Shown: positions 16,609 through 24,255, numbered from the stretch's first letter. The stretch: 64,000 nucleotides of DNA from JAWVFM01 sp963739355 (GCA_963739355.1 CAVUAD010000007.1:1116001-1180000), one strand, 5' to 3'. Numbers and translations: made by a program. Notes: generated from the letters alone by a model not told the origin.

Positions 16609-17414
16609 TCGCGGACGGGCACCCCCGCCGCGGCGAGCCGCTCCTTGGCCTCGGCGATCGTGTGCTTGCCGTAGTGGAAGATCGACGCGCACAGCACGGC
16701 GTCGGCATGGCCCTCGACGACGCCCTCGACGAGGTGGTCGAGCTCGCCGGCGCCGCCCGAGGCGATGACCGGCACAGGCACGGCGTCCGCCACCGCGCGG
16801 GTGAGCTCCAGGTCGTAGCCGTCGCTCGTGCCGTCGCGGTCCATGCTCGTCAGCAGGATCTCGCCGGCGCCGCGCTCGGCAGCCTCCCGCGCCCAGCCAA
16901 TCGCGTCCCGGCCCTCGACCACGGTCCGCCCGCCGTCCACGTAGACGTCCCACTCCTCGTCGCCGAACCAGCCCGGCGGGGCGTCGCACGGCCCGCTCCC
17001 GTCCCCGGCGCACCGCCGCCTCGCGTCGATCGCGACCACGACGCACTGCGACCCGAAGACCTCGGCGAGCTGGCCGATCAGCTCGGGATCGCGGAGCGCC
17101 GCGGAGTTCACGGAGACCTTGTCGGCGCCGGCGTCCAGGACCCCCTGCGCGTCAACGGCCGAGCGGATCCCGCCCCCGATCGTGAACGGGATGAACACGT
17201 CCGCCGCCGTGCGCCTCGCGAGGTCGACGATGGTCTCGCGGCGCTCGTGCGACGCGGTGATGTCGAGGAACACCAGCTCGTCCGCGCCCTCCGCGTCATA
17301 GCGCGCCGCGAGCTCGACGGGGTCGCCGGCGTCGCGAAGGCCAACGAAGTTGGTGCCCTTGACGACGCGGCCGGAGTCCACGTCCAGGCACGGGATGACT
17401 CGCCGGAGCGCCAC
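16605..17414 (-). CDS. hisF: Imidazole glycerol phosphate synthase, cyclase subunit
   Basis: Uses ammonia from HisH to convert PRFAR to imidazole glycerol phosphate and AICAR. Catalytic aspartates are in RVIPCLDVDSGRVVKG and VVAIDARR; TIGGGIRS, DKVSVNSAAL, ILLTSMDRDGTSDGYDLELTRAV and VIASGGAG follow the half-barrel repeats. GTG 17414 gives 269 residues. An insertion around residues 135-155 (cysteine-containing, between DARR and DVYVDGG) is longer than in E. coli but common in other bacteria. It is the last gene of the his run, separated from the 86-residue gene by a repeat-rich spacer. Confidence 0.95.
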   Translation of the reverse strand: MALRRVIPCLDVDSGRVVKGTNFVGLRDAGDPVELAARYDAEGADELVFLDITASHERRETIVDLARRTAADVFIPFTIGGGIRSAVDAQGVLDAGADKVSVNSAALRDPELIGQLAEVFGSQCVVVAIDARRRCAGDGSGPCDAPPGWFGDEEWDVYVDGGRTVVEGRDAIGWAREAAERGAGEILLTSMDRDGTSDGYDLELTRAVADAVPVPVIASGGAGELDHLVEGVVEGHADAVLCASIFHYGKHTIAEAKERLAAAGVPVRD

Positions 17415-17430
17415 GGACCGAGCGTAGCTT

Positions 17431-17554
17431 GGTGTCAGGCACGAGTTTGGCGAGCTTGGTGTCAGGCACGTAGAGCTCAGGCGGTCCCGGCCTGCAGGGT
17501 GCTCAGTGCCTGACACCGTCTGACATGACACCGTCTGACAGTGCCTGACACCGT
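17431..17554. repeat. Intergenic cluster of GTGTCAGGCAC palindromic repeats, copy 1
   Basis: GGTGTCAGGCAC occurs at 17431-17442 and 17458-17469, and its complement GTGCCTGACACC at 17506-17517 and 17541-17552, with shortened TGACACCGTCTGACA units between. The arrangement can form several alternative hairpins. The block TCAGGCACGTAGAGCTCA (17462-17479) recurs at 58758-58775. It fills the spacer between hisF and the gene for the 86-residue protein. The layout resembles REP/BIME-type elements; no transposase is nearby. Confidence 0.8.
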
Positions 17555-17559
17555 CCGGC

Positions 17560-17820
17560 TCAGACCTTCGGTTTGGGCTTGCGGCCGCGCGCGATGGCCG
17601 TGACGGCGTTGCGCCCGAGCGTCGCCGGCTGAAGCTTGTGAACCATCCGCAGCATCTCCCCGCGTTCGTTCGCCGAGAGGTTGGTGCGCGGCCTTCCCTT
17701 CGACTTCTTGACCAGGCTTGCGAGGCGGCTCCGCTCGTCGGGCTCCAACAGGTCGAGATGGTGCTTGACGGTGAGCGCCACCTGGGCGAGCGCGAGGATC
17801 CTTATCCAGTAGAGCTTCAT
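17560..17820 (-). CDS. Small basic protein of unknown function in the his operon
   Basis: 86 residues; I do not recognise the family. The N-terminus MKLYWIRILALAQVALTVKHH is hydrophobic to amphipathic, the middle (LLEPDERSRLASLVKKSKGRPRTNLSANERGEMLRMVHKL) looks helical and basic, and the end is Lys/Arg/Pro-rich (ARGRKPKPKV). The ATG overlaps the hisA stop (ATGA), and codon use is like its neighbours, which supports real translation. A nucleic-acid or membrane-surface role is conceivable from charge alone. No link to histidine synthesis can be shown except position between hisA and hisF. Confidence 0.75.
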   Translation of the reverse strand: MKLYWIRILALAQVALTVKHHLDLLEPDERSRLASLVKKSKGRPRTNLSANERGEMLRMVHKLQPATLGRNAVTAIARGRKPKPKV

Positions 17821-18560
17821 CCGGCCGCGTCCAGCGCCGCCTGGGCCTCTGCCACCTCGAACCGCCCCTCGTAGAGGGCGCGGCCGACGATGACCCCCTC
17901 CAGCTCGGCCAGGCCGAGCGCGGCCAGCGATTGGAGGTCCGCCAGCGTTCCCACGCCCCCGGAGTAGACCAGACCCGCGCCCTCGCCCCCGGCGGCGGAT
18001 GCGGCGGCACGCAGCTCCTCGATCGCCGGGCCCGCGAGCGTCCCGTCCACGTCCACCGGCGTGAAGGCGAACGCTCCGACGCCGCGGGCGCCGAGGGCGC
18101 GAATCAGCTCCGGAGTGGAGATCTCGCTCGTCCGCTCCCACCCCTCGACGGCGACGGCGCCGGAACGGCTGTCCGCCGCGACGACGATTCGCGAGCCTCC
18201 GTACTCGGCGACTAGCGCCTCCACGAGATCCGCGTCGTTGACAGCCGCGGTCCCCACCACCACGCGCTCCGCGCCAACGCCCAGTGCTTCGTCGACGGCG
18301 GCGGCGCTTCGCAGCCCGCCCCCGAACTGGACCGGGACGCCGACCGCGTCCACGATCGCCTCGACGATCTCGAGGTTCTGAGGCTCGCCGGCGAGCGCGC
18401 CGTCGAGGTCGACGACGTGGAGCGCGCGGGCGCCCTGTTCCATCCAGCGCCGCGCAGCGTCGACGGGATCGGCGTCGAACTCCGTCTCGCGGGCGTAATC
18501 GCCCTGCACGAGGCGAACCGCACGGCCGCGCCGGATGTCGATGGCCGGGTAGAGGATCAC
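17817..18560 (-). CDS. hisA: Phosphoribosylformimino-AICAR ribotide isomerase
   Basis: Opens the ribose ring of ProFAR to PRFAR, a TIM-barrel Amadori isomerase. The general base Asp is in LYPAIDIRRGRAVRL; HVVDLDGA, VQFGGGLRS, VVVGTAAV, VAADSRSG (second catalytic Asp), TPVDVDGTLAGP and VYSGGVGTLADL follow. 247 residues from GTG 18560, which overlaps the hisH stop. The bifunctional actinobacterial PriA (also doing the TrpF reaction) is an alternative; the sequence looks like ordinary HisA but I cannot exclude it. Confidence 0.93.
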   Translation of the reverse strand: MILYPAIDIRRGRAVRLVQGDYARETEFDADPVDAARRWMEQGARALHVVDLDGALAGEPQNLEIVEAIVDAVGVPVQFGGGLRSAAAVDEALGVGAERVVVGTAAVNDADLVEALVAEYGGSRIVVAADSRSGAVAVEGWERTSEISTPELIRALGARGVGAFAFTPVDVDGTLAGPAIEELRAAASAAGGEGAGLVYSGGVGTLADLQSLAALGLAELEGVIVGRALYEGRFEVAEAQAALDAAG

Positions 18561-19177
18561 GCCGGTACGCAGGCCTCGACGAACCGGCTGAGCAAGCCGA
18601 GGCCCGCCTCGCTCGACTTCTCGGGGTGGAACTGGACGCCCCAGATGGGGCCACGTTCCACCGCGCAGGCGAAGCGCTCGCCCCACTCCGTGGTGCCCGC
18701 CACATCCGCCTCGCTCGCGGGCCGCGCCACGAAGGAATGCACGAAGTAGAAGGGCGTGCCGCTCTCCTCGTCACCCGCAAGCGCCGACTCGCCCTCCCAG
18801 CGGACGGCCTCCCAGCCCATGTGCGGGACCTTCAGGCCCCCGGATTCGAGCGCCGTGACCTCGCCCTCCAGGAGGCCGAGGCCCTCCGCGCCACCGAGCT
18901 CGGTCGAGCGCTCGAAGAGCAGCTGCATGCCGAGGCAGACGCCGAGGAGCGGCCTCTCCCCCGCCGCCCACTCGGTGAGGAACGAGGCCATGCCAAGCTC
19001 GCGAACACGCTCCATCGCCCTCGGGAAGGCTCCGACCCCGGGCAGGATCACGGCGTCGGCGCCGCCGGCCGTCTCGAGGTCGGATGTGCGAATCACCTCC
19101 GCGCCGACGTGCTCGAGCGCCTTCTCGACGCTGCGCAGGTTGCCCATCCCATAGTCCAGGACGGCAACTCGCGTCAT
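18557..19177 (-). CDS. hisH: Imidazole glycerol phosphate synthase, glutaminase subunit
   Basis: Class I glutamine amidotransferase that feeds ammonia to HisF. The catalytic triad is C81 in GVCLGMQLL, and H184 and E186 in QFHPEKS. The oxyanion PGVGAF motif is at about 46-51, and the DYGMGNLRSV start is typical. 206 residues. The stop overlaps the hisA start. A tandem heptamer array lies immediately upstream of the ATG. Confidence 0.96.
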   Translation of the reverse strand: MTRVAVLDYGMGNLRSVEKALEHVGAEVIRTSDLETAGGADAVILPGVGAFPRAMERVRELGMASFLTEWAAGERPLLGVCLGMQLLFERSTELGGAEGLGLLEGEVTALESGGLKVPHMGWEAVRWEGESALAGDEESGTPFYFVHSFVARPASEADVAGTTEWGERFACAVERGPIWGVQFHPEKSSEAGLGLLSRFVEACVPA

Positions 19178-19205
19178 GTCTGCGGTCTGCGGTCTGCGGT
19201 CTGCG
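19178..19205. repeat. Four tandem copies of GTCTGCG between hisB and hisH
   Basis: Four exact copies of the 7-base unit abut the hisH start codon on one side, and the hisB stop is at 19209. The array occupies almost the whole 31-base spacer, so copy-number change would alter hisB-hisH spacing and the hisH ribosome-binding region. No ribosome-binding site is recognisable in it. Confidence 0.85.
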
Positions 19206-19208
19206 GAC

Positions 19209-19796
19209 TCATGTCAGCGTGCCCTTGGTGGAGGGCACGCCCTCTTCGTCCGGATCGAGCGCGACGGCCTCCCGCAGCGCCCTCGCGAACGCCTTGAAGC
19301 ACGCCTCGATCAGGTGATGGGCGTTGGACCCGTAGCGGGTCTCGAGGTGCAGTGTCAGCTTCGCGTTGACGGCAACTGCCCGGAAGAACTCCTCGGCGAG
19401 CTCGGCGTCGAACCCGGCGATCGTCACGGGAGGGAGCTCGGCGTCGAAGAGGCAGAACGCCCTGCCGGAGACGTCGATCGCGCAGCTGGCGAGCGCCTCG
19501 TCCATCGGGATCGCCGCGTTGCCGTAGCGGCGGATCCCGGCGCGGTCGCCGAGCGCCTCGTCGAGCGCCTGGCCGAGCGCGATCCCGACGTCCTCCACTG
19601 TGTGGTGGGCGCCGGTCTCGAGATCGCCCGTGGCCTTGACCCGCATGCCGAGGTGCCCGTGTCGCCCGACGAGCTCGAGCATGTGGTCGAAGAAGCCGAC
19701 CCCGGTTGAGACGGCGACGTCGCCGCCGTCCAGGGAAAGCTCGACCGAGATCTCGGTCTCGTTGGTCCTGCGCTCGATCTTCGCTGATCTACTCAT
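19209..19796 (-). CDS. hisB: Imidazoleglycerol-phosphate dehydratase (monofunctional)
   Basis: Dehydrates IGP to imidazole acetol phosphate using a di-manganese site. The metal motifs are FFDHML and AHHTVEDVGIALG in the first half, with the pseudo-repeat SNAHHLIEACFKAFARAL in the second. ATG 19796 gives 195 residues, the exact size of monofunctional IGPD; no phosphatase domain is fused. The start overlaps the hisD end by eight bases. The last ten residues (EEGVPSTKGTL) match the family C-terminus. Confidence 0.96.
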   Translation of the reverse strand: MSRSAKIERRTNETEISVELSLDGGDVAVSTGVGFFDHMLELVGRHGHLGMRVKATGDLETGAHHTVEDVGIALGQALDEALGDRAGIRRYGNAAIPMDEALASCAIDVSGRAFCLFDAELPPVTIAGFDAELAEEFFRAVAVNAKLTLHLETRYGSNAHHLIEACFKAFARALREAVALDPDEEGVPSTKGTLT

Positions 19797-21075
19797 CGGT
19801 GGAAGCCCTTGCTTCTGCGCTTTCTCCATGCACCGGGAAACCCTCCGCGCGGGCGAGGGCGCCCACGTGCGGCGCCAGCGCCGCGGCTGCCGAGGAGCCG
19901 ATCGTGACGATCGAACTGCGGCGCCGGAACGTGTTGACGCCGAGCGGGCCGCCAAACCTCGCCGCCCCCCCGGTGGGCAATACGTGGTTTGACCCGGCCG
20001 CGTAGTCCCCGAACGCCGTGGCGCCGCGCCCGCCGATGAAGATGCAGCCGGCGACCCGGCCGCGGGCGACGTTCTCGTCCGCTCCCGCGAACGCGAGCTC
20101 GAGGTGCTCGGGAGCAAACGCATCGGCGAGCTGCAGGGACGCCTCGAGCCCGGGAGCGGAGACCAGTGCCAGTAAGGCCTCGCGGACGCTCGGGCGCTCC
20201 CCGGCGACGGCGTCGACCTCGCCGGCGACGTCGTCGAGCAGCCCGGCGTCAGGCGTGACGAGAACCAGCGGGCTGTCGTCGCCGTGCTCTGCCTGCGCCG
20301 CGAGGTCGAGGGCGATCCACCGCGCATGTCCCGCGGCGGCGTCCGCGACGATGAGGAGCTCGCTCGGCCCGGCCATGCCGTCGATCCCCGCGCGGTGGGA
20401 GACCATGCGCTTGGCCTCGTTCACGTAGCGGTTCCCGGGACCGGCGATCACCTCCACCGGCTGGATCGACTCGGTGCCGAAGGCGAGCGCGGCAATCGCC
20501 TGCGCACCGCCCACCGCGTAGACCTCGCTCACCTGGGCAATCGCGCAGGCCGCGAGCGTCACCGCGCTCGGGCGGCCGGCCGCTCCGGGCGGGCTCACCA
20601 CGGCGATCCGGTGCACGCCCGCGATCCGTGCCGGCACGCAGCACATGAGGACGGACGACGGGTAGCTGGCGCGACCGCCGGGGGCGTAGACGCCGGCCGA
20701 GCTCACGGCCTCGGCTCGAATCTCGACCCGCTGCCCAGCCTCGAGGTCGGCGATCGCGGGAGCGCCGGCCTGAAGCTCCGCCGTGGCCACCGCCGCGATG
20801 CTCTCCGCGGCGACCATCAGCGCCTCGCGAACCTCAGGGTCGAGGAGCGCCGGCGCCGCCTCGATCGCCTCCGGGTCCACGCGCAGCCGCTCCGGGACCT
20901 CGTCACCCAGCTCCGCGGCGATCTCGCGCACGGCCGCGTCGCCGCCGTTCCGCACCCGCTCCACGATCTTCGCCGCCGCCTCCCGAATCGCGGCGGGCCC
21001 CTCGACGGCGGCGCGAAGCCGGCGCGCGAGAGCGGGAGCGTCGCGGCCGTCCCACTCGATTCGCTCGATGTTCAT
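19789..21075 (-). CDS. hisD: Histidinol dehydrogenase
   Basis: Zinc enzyme that oxidises L-histidinol to histidine in two NAD-dependent steps. Visible: GVYAPGGRASYPSSVLM, VYAVGGAQAIAALAFGTESI, AGPGNRYVNEAKRMV, GIDGMAGPSELLIVAD, LAAQAEHGDDSP (zinc/catalytic residues) and APEHLEL, ending in GSNHVLPTGGAARFGGPLGV. 428 residues. The ATG overlaps the hisG stop (ATGA). The C-terminus carries a short Ala-rich tail. Confidence 0.96.
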   Translation of the reverse strand: MNIERIEWDGRDAPALARRLRAAVEGPAAIREAAAKIVERVRNGGDAAVREIAAELGDEVPERLRVDPEAIEAAPALLDPEVREALMVAAESIAAVATAELQAGAPAIADLEAGQRVEIRAEAVSSAGVYAPGGRASYPSSVLMCCVPARIAGVHRIAVVSPPGAAGRPSAVTLAACAIAQVSEVYAVGGAQAIAALAFGTESIQPVEVIAGPGNRYVNEAKRMVSHRAGIDGMAGPSELLIVADAAAGHARWIALDLAAQAEHGDDSPLVLVTPDAGLLDDVAGEVDAVAGERPSVREALLALVSAPGLEASLQLADAFAPEHLELAFAGADENVARGRVAGCIFIGGRGATAFGDYAAGSNHVLPTGGAARFGGPLGVNTFRRRSSIVTIGSSAAAALAPHVGALARAEGFPVHGESAEARASTDE

Positions 21076-21767
21076 CGCTCTCCCATCCCTTGAGCGGCGT
21101 CCCGAAGCGCGCCGGCGAGGGCATCCACCTCCGCCGCGCGGAGCTTGTGCGCGATCCGGTTCGCCACCAGGCGCGCCGTACACACCACGATCTCCTCGCG
21201 TACCTCGAGGTCATTCTCCTCCAGGGTCCGTCCCGTGTCCACGAGGTCGACGATCCCGTCGGCGAGGCCGACCAGCGGAGCGAGCTCCACCGACCCCTTC
21301 ACCTCGATCACCTCTGCCTGGCGCCCGGTCTCCTCGAAGTGGCGCTCGGCGATGCGCGGATACTTCGTGGCGATCCGGAACTGGCCGAGGCGGCGCTCCG
21401 ACTCGCCCAGTCGCGCGTCTCCGCGACGGCCAGCGACCACCATCCGGCAGCGCCCGTAGCCCAGGTCCAGAAGCTCGTAGACCGCGCGGTCGCGCTGCTC
21501 GAGGAGGACGTCCTTGCCGGTGATGCCGACGTGGGCCGCGCCGGCCTCGACGTAGGTCGGCACGTCGGAGGGGCGCATGGTCACGAGGACGAGTTGCTCA
21601 CCCTCGAACAGGAGGGCTCGAGAGTCTCCACGCACCCGGGAGGTGTCGACCCCGGCCGCGTCGAGGAGGTCGAGCGTCGGCGCGAAGAGCGCGCCTCGCG
21701 GCAGGGCCAACCGGAGCGGGCCGTCGGCAACGGGCCGGGTCACACCGGCGACCACGGGCGGGTTCAC
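21072..21767 (-). CDS. hisG: ATP phosphoribosyltransferase, short form catalytic subunit
   Basis: First step of histidine synthesis: ATP plus PRPP to phosphoribosyl-ATP. LRLALPRGALF, GITGKDVLLEQ, RIATKYPRIAERHFEE, VIEVKGSVELAPLVGLADGIVDLVDTGRTLEENDL are family motifs, with the PRPP loop in DTGRT. At 231 residues it lacks the C-terminal ACT-like regulatory domain of the long form, so it needs HisZ, encoded immediately upstream. The GTG start overlaps the hisZ stop (GTGA). Allosteric control by histidine would act through HisZ. Confidence 0.95.
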   Translation of the reverse strand: MNPPVVAGVTRPVADGPLRLALPRGALFAPTLDLLDAAGVDTSRVRGDSRALLFEGEQLVLVTMRPSDVPTYVEAGAAHVGITGKDVLLEQRDRAVYELLDLGYGRCRMVVAGRRGDARLGESERRLGQFRIATKYPRIAERHFEETGRQAEVIEVKGSVELAPLVGLADGIVDLVDTGRTLEENDLEVREEIVVCTARLVANRIAHKLRAAEVDALAGALRDAAQGMGER

Positions 21768-22762
21768 GAGGCCCCTCCCGTCGAGTCGAGACGCTCCTCC
21801 TCGGCCTGCGCGATGTGCACCCGCTCGAGGTAGAGGGCAAAGCCCGCCGCCGGGAGCGGTCGTCCGAAGCGGCCCATCAGCTCGTCGTAGCGCCCGCCAC
21901 CGCCGAGGACGTGCCCAAGCGCCGGGTCGTAGACCTCCACGATCGCTCCCGTGTAGTAGCCGAGGTCGCGCAGCAGGCCGAGATCCAGCTGTACCCGGTC
22001 GGCGACGCCGCGCTCGACCAGCGCGTCGAAGGTGGCGGTGAGCCTGGCGGTCGCGCGCGCCACGGCATCGCCGCCCAGGCCGTGCGCCTCGTCCAGCACC
22101 TCGCGCCCGCCGCGCAGGTTCGGCAGTCGCAGGAGCGTCTCGCGCGCCGCGCCGTCGAGACCGAGCGCGTCGACCTCGGCCTCGAGGCCAACGAGGTCGT
22201 GCGTGGCGAGCGCGTCGAGGATCCTCGTCCTCGCCTCGTCGGGGGTTCCGAGCTCCTCGAGGAGCTGGGCGTAGAGAACCGAGTCGCCAAGGCCGATCAC
22301 GGCGCGCGACAGGCCGGCGGCGTCGAGCGTCTTCGAGAGGACCTCGATGACCTCGGCCGTCCCGTCCGGCGCGTCCATGCCGACCAGCTCGATGCCGGCC
22401 TGGGTGAACTCGCGCATCTGGCCGCGCTGCGGCCGAACCGCGCGATACGCCCGGCCCACGTAGAAGAAGCGAAACGGCGGCTGCTCGGCCGCGAAGCGAC
22501 CGCTCACGAGCCGCGCGATCGGCACCGTCATGTCGGAGCGCATGGCGAGCAGGGCGCCGCTCTCGTCGAAGAACCGGTACGCGGCCGGCGCCCCCTGCTC
22601 GTCGCCGCGCGCCAGCACCTCGTGGTACTCGATTGTGGGTGTCGAGATCTCCCCGTAGCCGCTCGAGGCGAAGACGTCGATCAGCGCCGCCTCGAGGCGG
22701 CGCAGCTCGCGCATCTCGTCAGGTAGGACGTCCCGGGTTCCGGGTGGGATCGGATGTGTCAT
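21764..22762 (-). CDS. hisZ: ATP phosphoribosyltransferase regulatory subunit (HisRS-like)
   Basis: Histidyl-tRNA synthetase paralogue that activates short HisG and mediates histidine feedback. The class II core is present (PPGTRDVLPDEMREL, ALLAMRSDMTVPIARLV, FFYVGRAYRAVRPQRGQMREFTQAGIELVG, GGGGRYDELMGRFG). At 332 residues it ends at the catalytic-like domain without the C-terminal anticodon-binding domain of a true HisRS. That, and adjacency to short hisG, decide the assignment. It starts the his genes, 12 bases after murA. Confidence 0.93.
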   Translation of the reverse strand: MTHPIPPGTRDVLPDEMRELRRLEAALIDVFASSGYGEISTPTIEYHEVLARGDEQGAPAAYRFFDESGALLAMRSDMTVPIARLVSGRFAAEQPPFRFFYVGRAYRAVRPQRGQMREFTQAGIELVGMDAPDGTAEVIEVLSKTLDAAGLSRAVIGLGDSVLYAQLLEELGTPDEARTRILDALATHDLVGLEAEVDALGLDGAARETLLRLPNLRGGREVLDEAHGLGGDAVARATARLTATFDALVERGVADRVQLDLGLLRDLGYYTGAIVEVYDPALGHVLGGGGRYDELMGRFGRPLPAAGFALYLERVHIAQAEEERLDSTGGAS

Positions 22763-22774
22763 AAACCGACCCTC

Positions 22775-24076
22775 TCAGGCGTGCACGGGCTCGGTGGCGA
22801 CGCGCTCGATGCGCGCTCCGAGCTCGCGGAGGCGCAGGTCGATTCGCTCGTAGCCACGATCGATCTGCACGATGTTGCCGATCTCCGATTGGCCGTCCGC
22901 CGCCAGCGCCGCGATGAGCATGGCCATGCCCGCCCGGATGTCCGGGCTCTCGACGCGCTCGCCGTGAAGCCGGCTCGGACCGCTGACGATCGCCCTGTGG
23001 GGATCGCACAGCGTGATCCGAGCGCCCATCGCAACCAGCTTGTCGACGAAGAACAGGCGGTTCTCGAACATCTTCTCGAAGATCAGGACGGTGCCGCGAG
23101 CCTGGGTGGCAAGCGCCAGCGCGATCGAGGTGAGGTCCGCGGGAAACGCGGGCCACGGGCCATCGTCGATCTTCGGGATCGCGTCGCCGACGTCATCGCG
23201 GATCGCGAGCTCCTGGGCCGGAGGCACGACGACGTCGTTGCCCTCGGTTTCGCAGCGCAGGCCGAGTCGCTCGAACGCGCGGAAGATCGTGACCAGGTCG
23301 CCGGGCTCGGCGTCGCGGATGCGCAGCTCGCCGCCGGTCGCCGCCGCGAGGGCGACGAAGCTGGCGACCTCGATGTGGTCAGCGCAGATCCGGTGCTCGG
23401 CCCCGCCGAGCTTGTCGCGCCCGTGCACGGTCATCACGTTGGAGCCGATGCCGTCGATCGGCGCCCCCATCTTCACGAGCAGCTTCGCCAGGTCCTGGAC
23501 GTGCGGCTCGCATGCCGCGTTGGAGATCGTGGTCGGGCCCGGCGTGAGGGCCGCCGCCATCAGCGCGTTCTCGGTTGCCATCACCGAGGGCTCGTCCATG
23601 AAGATCGCGCAGGGCTTCAGACCCTCCGATGGCGCCCGGATCTCGATCTCGCGATCCCCCTCGACGGCTGCTCCCATGTCGCGGAACGCGTCGAGGTGCG
23701 GGTCCAGCCGCCGCCGGCCGATGAAGTCGCCTCCGGGCGGCGGCATGTTCGCGTGGCCGAAGCGTGCCAGGAGCGGGCCCGCCAGCAGGAACGAGGCCCG
23801 GATCCCCGCGGCCAGCTCGTCGTCGGGCGCGGTGTCTGACACCGCCTGCGCGCAGAGCCGAAGCTCGTTGTCGCCCGTCCAGTCGGCCCTGACGCCCAAG
23901 TTCTCGAGGAGCGCGATCTGCGCCTCCGTGTCGCGGATCCGGGGCAGGTTGGTGAGCACCACCTCCTCGTCCGTGAGCAGGCAGGCGGCGAGGATCGGCA
24001 GGGCCGCGTTCTTGTTGCCGGCGGCGGTGATCTCCCCGGAGAGCGGGGACCCGCCCTGGATGACGAACTTCTCCAT
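22775..24076 (-). CDS. murA: UDP-GlcNAc 1-carboxyvinyltransferase with Asp at the catalytic Cys position
   Basis: First committed step of peptidoglycan synthesis, transferring enolpyruvate from PEP to UDP-GlcNAc. The N-terminal AAGNKNAALP motif (K22, N23) and the repeat EPSVMATENALMAA are present. The PGG[C] loop reads PGGDFIG, so residue 117 is Asp where E. coli has Cys115. In known enzymes (M. tuberculosis) the same change leaves activity but removes the fosfomycin target. 433 residues. It lies just before hisZ and probably shares its transcript. A palindrome GGTGTCTGACACC lies inside the gene at 23831-23843. Confidence 0.94.
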   Translation of the reverse strand: MEKFVIQGGSPLSGEITAAGNKNAALPILAACLLTDEEVVLTNLPRIRDTEAQIALLENLGVRADWTGDNELRLCAQAVSDTAPDDELAAGIRASFLLAGPLLARFGHANMPPPGGDFIGRRRLDPHLDAFRDMGAAVEGDREIEIRAPSEGLKPCAIFMDEPSVMATENALMAAALTPGPTTISNAACEPHVQDLAKLLVKMGAPIDGIGSNVMTVHGRDKLGGAEHRICADHIEVASFVALAAATGGELRIRDAEPGDLVTIFRAFERLGLRCETEGNDVVVPPAQELAIRDDVGDAIPKIDDGPWPAFPADLTSIALALATQARGTVLIFEKMFENRLFFVDKLVAMGARITLCDPHRAIVSGPSRLHGERVESPDIRAGMAMLIAALAADGQSEIGNIVQIDRGYERIDLRLRELGARIERVATEPVHA

Positions 24077-24117
24077 CTACTGTCGAATCTAGGGTGCGCG
24101 TTACATGAATATCTTGC

Positions 24118-24134
24118 GGACGGCTTCGCCGTCC
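24118..24134. other. Hairpin upstream of murA
   Basis: GGACGGC-TTC-GCCGTCC is a perfect seven-base stem with a three-base loop, 42 bases upstream of the murA ATG. It would form in the murA leader if transcription starts beyond it. No T-run follows on either strand. Confidence 0.4.
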
Positions 24135-24170
24135 AGAGAATTGCGGGCTATGCCCTTACACGCTGGTTTC

Positions 24171-24220
24171 GGATCTAAAGATCCTCATTACATCTCTGCT
24201 GCTTTCGGACCTAAAGGTCC
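24171..24220. promoter_or_regulatory. Two covarying 14-base palindromes, candidate operator pair
   Basis: GGATCTAAAGATCC (24171-24184) and GGACCTAAAGGTCC (24207-24220) have the same flanks (TTTCG before, TCA after) and differ only by a compensating base change in each arm, so symmetry is kept. Their centres are 36 bases apart. The second covers the -35 position of a TAGGGT -10 box. This is what tandem sites for a dimeric activator or repressor look like. The GGAC-core resembles DosR/NarL-type boxes, but this is only a resemblance. Confidence 0.6.
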
Positions 24221-24237
24221 TCACCGGCACACGGGGC

Positions 24238-24243
24238 TAGGGT
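24238..24243 (+). promoter_or_regulatory. Candidate -10 element of the HD-domain gene
   Basis: TAGGGT, the common actinobacterial TAnnnT form, ends 12 bases before the ATG. Transcription from it would give a leaderless or nearly leaderless mRNA, common in actinobacteria. No -35 match; the palindrome at 24207-24220 sits there instead. Confidence 0.45.
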
Positions 24244-24255
24244 AAACCACCCCCT

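Noticed and set aside
17431..17554. Repeat cluster as a CRISPR array
   Set aside because: Units occur in both orientations at irregular spacing without unique spacers, so it is a palindromic intergenic element.
19178..19205. Tandem heptamer array as a CRISPR-like element
   Set aside because: Units are seven bases with no spacers; it is a simple tandem repeat.
21815..22726. Plus-strand frame of 303 codons opposite hisZ
   Set aside because: Mirror of hisZ codon structure with no recognisable protein pattern.
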